From positions 186,001 through 250,000 of the forward strand of contig JAYQTS010000014.1 of the NCBI GenBank assembly GCA_038147755.1: a DNA stretch of 64,000 bases, written 5' to 3'. The DNA is from UBA5951 sp012269555 (GTDB taxonomy: Bacteria > Pseudomonadota > Alphaproteobacteria > Puniceispirillales > Puniceispirillaceae). Below the pieces are notes generated by a model. The model was given only the letters and a program-made list of their open reading frames with translations, searched no databases and was not told where the DNA came from. Positions 59,301 through 64,000 of the stretch are shown here, piece by piece. Positions within the stretch are counted from its first letter, which is position 1. Each line of letters starts with the position of its first letter. The position numbers and the translations under genes were made by a program.

Positions 59301-60119
59301 TTAATAGGAAACATTAATAAGCTCGGTTCAGGAACGGCTATTCTTAATGGTACTCTATTGCTTGAACAATCGCCCTTGATTGAAGAAGCGACAATAGAGG
59401 CTTCATTTAACGAATATTTTGAAACGCTCTTCGGCACTGGTCTTATAGGCGGTGTGGAAGCAAATTTATCTTACGAAAGCCTTTCTAATACAACGTCGCA
59501 ACTATTGATCAGAAGCCAAAATGCAGGAAGAACCTTAATTGGCCTTGATATTTTAGATACAATACGTGGTGGTGAGCTTATATTAAGAAACGTTTATCGA
59601 AATAATAATTTTGATAATTTTGAAACAGAAATTAAAGTTACCGACTTCAGTGTTGTTGAAGCACCTAAGTCTATAAGAGCATTATCAGTTCTCTCACTCA
59701 CAGGCTTGTATTCTTTGATAGAGGGAGATGGAACAAAGTTTGATGTTGGAGTAGCAAATATAGAAACCATCGGGAACCGGCGGATATTGAAAAATGTTAG
59801 GGCAAGTGGAGAAGCTGTAAAATTTGAATTAGCAGGAGAATATGACAGGGAAACTGATGAATTACAGGTTAGGGGATTGTTAGCACCTCTAAGCTTAATT
59901 TCAGACATTATAGGTGTGATTCCGCTCGTAAGTAATATTATTACGGGCCAAGACAAAAAAGGTTTGCTCGCCACTCAATTTGAAATGTCAGGCAAGTTAG
60001 CTGATCCCGTAATCACTATTAATCCTGCTTCAGTATTAGCGCCGGGCGTTATAAGAAATATACTTTCCCCGGGCTGGCTAACGCGGGAGTCAGGCATTCG
60101 GATAGATTCTCAGAAATGA
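56346..60119 (+). CDS. Large AsmA-like/DUF3971 envelope protein (YhdP-type)
   Basis: 1257 residues. One N-terminal membrane segment (about residues 14-36, FDLASLLVSFIILGPVITS), then a very long series of beta-rich repeats with no catalytic motifs, ending with ETDELQVRGLLAPLSLISDI, IIGVIPLVSNIITGQDKKGL, and FEMSGKLADPVITINPASVLAPG, a tail typical of DUF3971/AsmA-like C-terminal proteins. TamB/YhdP relatives bridge the periplasm and are linked to phospholipid transport. Function here is inferred. Convergent with tyrS (17 bases). Confidence 0.8.
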   Translation: MLFMKKAKGCKKNVLFDLASLLVSFIILGPVITSVNDSVFQNKDNFLEKIIKTQISEYFPNYSVEVEKIELTPSLSDTPLELKIHDLKLIGPKAHINITESRFKFALKSVFFSGIPQSISLKGAKVTLNNISKNSENTYLDKVDNSELLSEIFTQIPRIKPIFGLPQKIDIILDELSVFELKNPNLNKILIKDLNLNISQLGQNNLEALLSLKTFGNGRLDASLQADISDLSWKVTANLQAVNTRPFRDYLPKYFQEILTECIFSGELNTEFEASKLISIDGHFDSEKITLNSRSEEHLNVNKFSGWFDYDAAKKRAEFTNLVLDFAPEFKLKAAIQLENIGGTDTLITANAETRDAPLKNVLPFLSTKQLLPINNIFTDHTADGVFDFASFKIMGIKKANTDIIDWQELHVDGQVSDLGIVATNSQYKLLKAKTKNVFSANLNRDEQKSKFFLSSAISDGLIELKDSGKVIENITGKLDFSFDGNTIQNASIKFLQPQIGELLFTAKLLSIDEALTQFDETSNKQFKQYVSKTKDSVPAIIALETEKFNADVLLQLWPEQIAMSARKWLLKRGSGGDFRNVKLRAFAGFPKIEPSLEYSQTLRKPFFAGLSGNWGWHNMNFTWKDKSPIMRSVDLEARIFENRLSIEILSASMPELKMKNGQIELFPVFGYGKASIKRDVEIEATIDGTISAFRELLDDPTVNRLPIELKKLTNPSGTIVTKITTRSGLQQGKLKLNTISALASLSSASFGNLPLDETLSDGNIELTLEEDGKLLFNGIGKISGVESSFNGKQTADKKMNVVIKTTPSKYLSEQIRDFTRIDISGNTAMRLHLDYDSKNKIGGGSAKVDLTDAAIDLPMFNWAKIPGENGEVDASFNFNSSSVQKIEIEEAIIGTLQGRGVFEVASDLSISNAMVTDFKSPGYDIDKLVINTNEDKTIEVLAEGSLIDTTFLRRTKGVTENREISFDFTSARLQLGKDITLQGKLIGNINKLGSGTAILNGTLLLEQSPLIEEATIEASFNEYFETLFGTGLIGGVEANLSYESLSNTTSQLLIRSQNAGRTLIGLDILDTIRGGELILRNVYRNNNFDNFETEIKVTDFSVVEAPKSIRALSVLSLTGLYSLIEGDGTKFDVGVANIETIGNRRILKNVRASGEAVKFELAGEYDRETDELQVRGLLAPLSLISDIIGVIPLVSNIITGQDKKGLLATQFEMSGKLADPVITINPASVLAPGVIRNILSPGWLTRESGIRIDSQK

Positions 60120-60135
60120 TAAGAAAATAGAACCA

Positions 60136-61395
60136 TCATTTTATCAAATTTAATATTGCATGTCTTTTTTTGCCTGCCGATAATTGTATTTTTTTTAATT
60201 CACCAAAATCATCAACATTTAATATGATTTCCTCGTCAACAATTGGCTGATTGTTAAGTTTTGCACCGCCACCTTTAATTAGACGTCTTACAGCACCTTT
60301 ACTATCGGCTAGGCCAAGTTGCACAAATGCATCAAACACTGAAAATGTATCTAATTGCTTAACTGATACATTTAATTGGGGTAAACCTTCTGACATTATT
60401 TTACTATTAAATGTGTCAGAGGCTGTTTTTGCAGCAACAGCAGCATTTTCTGCACCGTGGCATAATTTCGTCACTTCATTTGCTAATATGATTTTTGCAT
60501 CATTTACATCGGAACCTCTAAGCTTGGAAAGGCGTTTAATTTCCTCTAAAGGTAGTTCTGTGAAAAGTTTAAGAAATTTCTCCACATCAGCATCTTCTGT
60601 GTTTCTCCAAAATTGCCAGAAATCAAAGCTAGACAATCTTTCTTTATTTAGCCAGATTGCACCATTGGCAGATTTACCCATTTTTGCACCGGAGGCTGTC
60701 GTAATGAGCGGAGACGTGATTCCAAATGTCTCCTGGTTGTCTACCCTACGAGTTAAATCTATCCCAGTTACAATATTTCCCCATTGGTCAGATCCTCCCA
60801 TTTGCAATTCGCATCCATAGCGCCTTCGTAATTCCATAAAATCATATGCCTGCAAAATTGCATAATTAAATTCGAGAAAAGATAAGTTTTGTTCTCTGTC
60901 TAACCGTGATTTAACCGAGTCCATGCTTAGCATACGATTTATGGAAAAATGACTTCCATAGTCACGCAAAAATCGTATGTAGGATAATGGTTCTAGCCAA
61001 TCTATATTATCAATCATAATTGCATCGGATGGATTGTCACCAAATCTTAGGTATTTTTCGAATATCTTTAGTATTCCCGCCTTGTTATTTGCAATATCTT
61101 GGTCTGATAATAAAGGTCTTGCCTCATCTTTACCAGAGGGGTCTCCAATTTTTGTTGTACCACCGCCCATCAGTACAATTGGCTTGTGCCCGGTATTCTG
61201 CAATTGCCGGAGCATCATAATTTGAACAAGAGAACCTGCATGTAAACTATCTGCAGTGCAATCAAAACCGATATATGCTGTTATTGGTCTTGATTCACAT
61301 CTTTTATCTAATCCTTCAAGATTAGTTGCCTGATGGATATAACCTCTAGTTGTTATTAGATTTATAAATTCAGAAATATAGGAGTTCTGGCCCAC
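60136..61395 (-). CDS. tyrS: Tyrosyl-tRNA synthetase
   Basis: About 419 residues. Class I signatures: YIGFDCTADSLHAGSLVQI (HIGH-like HAGS), GGGTTKIGDPSGKDEARP, and SGAKMGKSANGAIWL (KMSKS-like KMGKS). A C-terminal S4 domain (AVRRLIKGGGAKLNNQPI) closes it. I chose GTG 61395 because AGGGA precedes it; the longer reading from TTG 61413 overlaps the hydrolase gene and has no ribosome site. The hydrolase stop is about ten bases upstream. Confidence 0.94.
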   Translation of the reverse strand: MGQNSYISEFINLITTRGYIHQATNLEGLDKRCESRPITAYIGFDCTADSLHAGSLVQIMMLRQLQNTGHKPIVLMGGGTTKIGDPSGKDEARPLLSDQDIANNKAGILKIFEKYLRFGDNPSDAIMIDNIDWLEPLSYIRFLRDYGSHFSINRMLSMDSVKSRLDREQNLSFLEFNYAILQAYDFMELRRRYGCELQMGGSDQWGNIVTGIDLTRRVDNQETFGITSPLITTASGAKMGKSANGAIWLNKERLSSFDFWQFWRNTEDADVEKFLKLFTELPLEEIKRLSKLRGSDVNDAKIILANEVTKLCHGAENAAVAAKTASDTFNSKIMSEGLPQLNVSVKQLDTFSVFDAFVQLGLADSKGAVRRLIKGGGAKLNNQPIVDEEIILNVDDFGELKKIQLSAGKKRHAILNLIK

Positions 61396-61405
61396 AAGTA
61401 TATCC

Positions 61406-62077
61406 CTAACCAATCAATTTTTGAGTTGAGTCGTTCATCTTTGTCGTTCGTCCATCAACGTATTTTGAAACTGCCTCCATTGCTTCATTTAGGTGCGCAC
61501 TGAAGAATTGATTTGCCTCTTCAATGATACCGACATCTATTGTTACTCCTTTTTGTTTGGATATTTTATCAACAAGTTGGAGAATTCGGTCGCTTGATAC
61601 CTGTGAATCTTCTCCACCTTGAACAATCAGGCCAGAAACAGGGCAAGGAGCAAGGAAAGTAAAATCATGAGTGCTCGCGGGAGGTGATATAGATATAAAA
61701 CCAGTTATTTCAGGACGACGCATCATAAGTTGCATTCCTATCCAGGACCCAAAAGAAAAACCAGCTATCCAACACTCTGTTGAGGCAGGGTTTTGGTTTT
61801 GTAACCAGTCCATTGCAGTTGCAGCGTCAGCAAGTTCACCCTCCCCGTTATCATACGAACCCTGGCTTTTTCCAACTCCTCGAAAGTTAAAACGTAAGAC
61901 GGAAAATCCACGCGCTTGAAACAATTTATATAAAGCAAAGGTCACACGATTATTCATTGTTCCTCGCTTATTGGGCTCGGGGTGTAAAATAATCGCGGTT
62001 GGCGCATCAGGTTGATTTCCTGGCATATAACGGCATTCTAGTCGGCCTTCAGGGCCATTAATTATTACTTCAGGCAT
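61406..62077 (-). CDS. Alpha/beta hydrolase (COG2945 type)
   Basis: 223 residues. LHPEPNKRGTMNNRVTFAL (oxyanion region), VLRFNFRGVGKSQGSYDNG, and the nucleophile elbow GFSFGSW (G-x-S-x-G) are clear; the catalytic aspartate and histidine are in GGEDSQVSS and FFSAHLNE. This short hydrolase family lacks a lid; substrate unknown. It sits just before tyrS with ten bases between, so probably co-transcribed. Confidence 0.85.
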   Translation of the reverse strand: MPEVIINGPEGRLECRYMPGNQPDAPTAIILHPEPNKRGTMNNRVTFALYKLFQARGFSVLRFNFRGVGKSQGSYDNGEGELADAATAMDWLQNQNPASTECWIAGFSFGSWIGMQLMMRRPEITGFISISPPASTHDFTFLAPCPVSGLIVQGGEDSQVSSDRILQLVDKISKQKGVTIDVGIIEEANQFFSAHLNEAMEAVSKYVDGRTTKMNDSTQKLIG

Positions 62078-62248
62078 TTAAAATCCATATAAGGTTTTAG
62101 CAATTCGCTCAAAAGTTTATATACGAAGTAAAAATAAATACCAAGTATGTTGATAAATTTTTGAATAACCTTAAATAACGATTTAGAAAGACCAACATAT
62201 GTGGTATGCCAGTTTAATATTTTATAAAAAATATATTAATGGAAATTT

Positions 62249-62995
62249 ATGATAAATAAACTTCATAGAGACTTAAAAGCAATATTAGAGCGTGACCCAG
62301 CTGCACAGGGCATGTTCGCAGCTATGTTCCTATATCCAAGCTTTCATGTTTTATTGTTTTATAGAATCGCACACCCATTATGGAAATGGAATTTTAAATT
62401 TTTATCACGTGCCTTAATGCTATTCGCGCGTTGGCTTACTGGAATAGATATTCATCCACAAGCAAATATAGGAGCAGGTTTATTTATTGATCATGGTATG
62501 GGTGTTGTTATAGGTCAGACATCTACAATTGGTGAGAACGTAACACTGTATCATGGAGTTACTTTAGGTGGTGTTAATCCTGCCGAAAACTCGAGTGAGC
62601 AAAGAAACCATAAACGTCACCCAACAATTGGTGATAATGTTATAATCGGTGCAGGGGCACAAATATTGGGGCCAATAACTGTAGACAAGTGTGCGCGTGT
62701 GGGTGGTAACTCTGTTGTTACAAAAGATATTGGACAGGGTATTACAGTGGTAGGGGTTCCAGCAAAGCCCATTGCAAAAAGGCGAGCTGATGAGAGTTTT
62801 ATTCCTTACGCAATTTCGGATATGACATCTACAGATCAAACCGAAAAAACATTGGAGTGGTTATCACAACAGATTTCTGAGTTGCAACAACAAATCAAGA
62901 TATTACAAGAGCATGTTTCTGATGATACCATATCAGAACTTCCAGATGCCAAAATCCATAAAAAAATAGTGACTAGTAAACACGAAAACAAATAA
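62249..62995 (+). CDS. cysE: Serine O-acetyltransferase
   Basis: 248 residues. The N-terminal helices with DPAAQGMFAAMFLYPSFHVL and RIAHPLWKW are followed by a left-handed beta helix of hexapeptides (DIHPQANIGAGLFIDHG, GENVTLYHGVTLGG, GDNVIIGAGAQILGPI, GNSVVTKDI). The catalytic histidines are in DHGMGVVIGQTS and YHGVTLGG. It makes O-acetylserine for cysteine synthesis. A glutamine-rich coiled tail ends the protein. The next gene, a cysteine desulfurase, uses the cysteine. Confidence 0.94.
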   Translation: MINKLHRDLKAILERDPAAQGMFAAMFLYPSFHVLLFYRIAHPLWKWNFKFLSRALMLFARWLTGIDIHPQANIGAGLFIDHGMGVVIGQTSTIGENVTLYHGVTLGGVNPAENSSEQRNHKRHPTIGDNVIIGAGAQILGPITVDKCARVGGNSVVTKDIGQGITVVGVPAKPIAKRRADESFIPYAISDMTSTDQTEKTLEWLSQQISELQQQIKILQEHVSDDTISELPDAKIHKKIVTSKHENK

Positions 62996-63019
62996 CGTAA
63001 AATTTTGTCTATCAATAAG

Positions 63020-63109
63020 ATGCCTGATATTATTGATTATCCTGGAACCTTTAATGAGAGTCGATTTTTAATATATGATAAAGTTTTCAACTTAGGTGTA
63101 TTTAAATAA
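63020..63109 (+). other. 29-codon ORF between cysE and the desulfurase
   Basis: ATG 63020 to TAA 63107-63109; peptide MPDIIDYPGTFNESRF and a short tail. The stop is two bases before the desulfurase ATG, close enough for translational coupling. No clear ribosome site and no family match that I recognise. It may be chance. Confidence 0.25.
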
Positions 63110-63111
63110 AA

Positions 63112-64000
63112 ATGCGTCAGCCAATTTACCTTGATTATAATGCCTCAGCACCACTGAGGCCTGAGGCAGCCGAATGCATACGTGCGTTGATGGGGCCAGC
63201 TCGCAATCCATCATCTATTCATTCTTTTGGAAGAAATGCCAAGCAAATTGTTGAAAAAGCGCGCACTCAGCTTGCAGAGTTAACATCTGGTGACCCAAAT
63301 GGTTTTATGTTTACAAGTGGTGGCACAGAGGCAAATAATACCGCATTACTAGGATTTGAAAAAGTAATAACCTGCATTACTGAACATGATGCTGTGTTAG
63401 CTGCACGGCCTGATGCAGAAAAAATAGATGTTGGCGCTGATGGTGAAATAAATTTAGTAGAGTTAGAAACACAGATACAAAAAGCTAAAAATGGTGGCGG
63501 TGAAATAGTTGTATCCGTAATGCTTGTAAATAATGAGACAGGCAGGATTCAGCCAATAGAAAAATTGCTAGAAATTTGCCAATTTTATAAAGTGGTATTT
63601 CATAGTGATATGGTGCAAGCACTTGGAAAGATACCTATTTACCTTGATAAATGGTCAGAGTCTGGTCTTTCGATGGCTAGTTTTTCTGCTCATAAAATTG
63701 GTGGTCCACCTGGCGTTGGTGCTTTATGGGTAGCTGCAGGAAGACAGGTGACACAACTAATTAAAGGCGGTGGACAAGAAAAAGGGCGACGTTCTGGCAC
63801 TGAAAATATATATGGTATTGCCGGTTTTGGAGCAGCTGCAAAATCAGTTGCTAATTGGAAAAGTCATGCAAAAAATTGGATTGAGTGGCGTTCTAATTTC
63901 GTTTCAAAATTACAGCGGGCCTACCCCGAAATTCAGGTTACTACAAGAGATGCTCAGTGCGTAAATAATACGATTAGCCTTTTATTGCCGGCTATTCCTG
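63112..64000 (+). CDS. Cysteine desulfurase (NifS/IscS type), C-terminus off window
   Basis: 296 codons are open to the window edge. YLDYNASAPLRPEA at the start, FTSGGTEANNTAL, TEHDAV (histidine stacking on PLP), VNNETGRIQPI, FHSDMVQALGKIP, and the PLP lysine in SFSAHKIGGPPGVGALW, then RRSGTENIYGIAGFG with the substrate-binding segment. It takes sulfur from cysteine for Fe-S clusters; in alphaproteobacteria a gene like this often opens the suf operon, so SufB/C/D may lie just right of the window. The active-site cysteine loop lies beyond the edge. Confidence 0.92.
   Translation, partial: MRQPIYLDYNASAPLRPEAAECIRALMGPARNPSSIHSFGRNAKQIVEKARTQLAELTSGDPNGFMFTSGGTEANNTALLGFEKVITCITEHDAVLAARPDAEKIDVGADGEINLVELETQIQKAKNGGGEIVVSVMLVNNETGRIQPIEKLLEICQFYKVVFHSDMVQALGKIPIYLDKWSESGLSMASFSAHKIGGPPGVGALWVAAGRQVTQLIKGGGQEKGRRSGTENIYGIAGFGAAAKSVANWKSHAKNWIEWRSNFVSKLQRAYPEIQVTTRDAQCVNNTISLLLPAIP

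Noticed and set aside
1..64000. CRISPR arrays, IS elements, integrase/att sites, tRNA or rRNA genes
   Set aside because: No regularly spaced repeats, no transposase or integrase motifs and no cloverleaf with a CCA end were seen on either strand.

Overview
The window looks like a gene-dense, AT-rich stretch of a free-living alphaproteobacterial chromosome. Support comes from gene content and order typical of that class: SUV3-like helicase - S4 protein - FdxA ferredoxin - CarD - sigma-32; xseB-ispA-dxs-tlyA; a bacterial NDUFA12 next to mlaD, a DUF2155 protein and aat; M48 protease - aminotransferase - RNase E - amidase - PBP1A - prfB; an alpha-type SOS box (GTTC-N7-GTTC) before imuA-imuB-dnaE2; and a B12-dependent ribonucleotide reductase. 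A heterotetrameric sarcosine oxidase, a dimethylglycine-dehydrogenase-like protein and a non-pyrrolysine MttB homologue fit a marine planktonic heterotroph using methylated glycines. I cannot name a genus from sequence alone.

Layout. 1-254: N-terminus of acnB leaving the window on the minus strand. 538-6359: RNA helicase, S4 protein, TerB-like protein, ferredoxin, CarD, RpoH-II type sigma factor. 6388-15222: proline iminopeptidase, XRE regulator, xseB-ispA-dxs-tlyA (isoprenoid precursors and rRNA methylation), convergent aroC-fabI, a glycine-zipper protein, and pdxH. 15428-24801: methylated-amine block, with DMGDH-like plus MttB genes on the plus strand facing soxBDAG on the minus strand. 25107-31177: small membrane protein, then the SOS mutagenesis cassette imuA-imuB-dnaE2. 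31226-40823: D,D-carboxypeptidase, clpS-clpA, DUF482 protein, RidA-like protein, nrdJ. 41253-47508: NDUFA12, mlaD, DUF2155 protein, aat, aroQ, DsbA-like protein, M48 protease, aminotransferase. 47552-55432: RNase E, amidase, PBP1A, prfB. 55722-64000: Bcp peroxiredoxin, giant AsmA-like protein, tyrS, alpha/beta hydrolase, cysE and the start of a cysteine desulfurase, which probably opens an Fe-S assembly operon.

The most striking property of the sequence is that ten otherwise well-conserved genes (fdxA, pip, aroC, soxA, soxD, soxB, imuB, dnaE2, an aminotransferase and the PBP1A gene) are each interrupted by one or two 1-2 nt indels, mostly in short homopolymers. In every case restoring the frame gives a full-length family protein. 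I read these as probable residual sequencing/assembly errors rather than decay; in the feature list each such gene is given as one span across the break. No tRNA or rRNA gene, IS element, prophage, CRISPR array or attachment site was seen. I found no clearly novel defence or mobile system; the methylated-amine block, the SOS cassette and the sigma-factor promoter are the parts most worth following.
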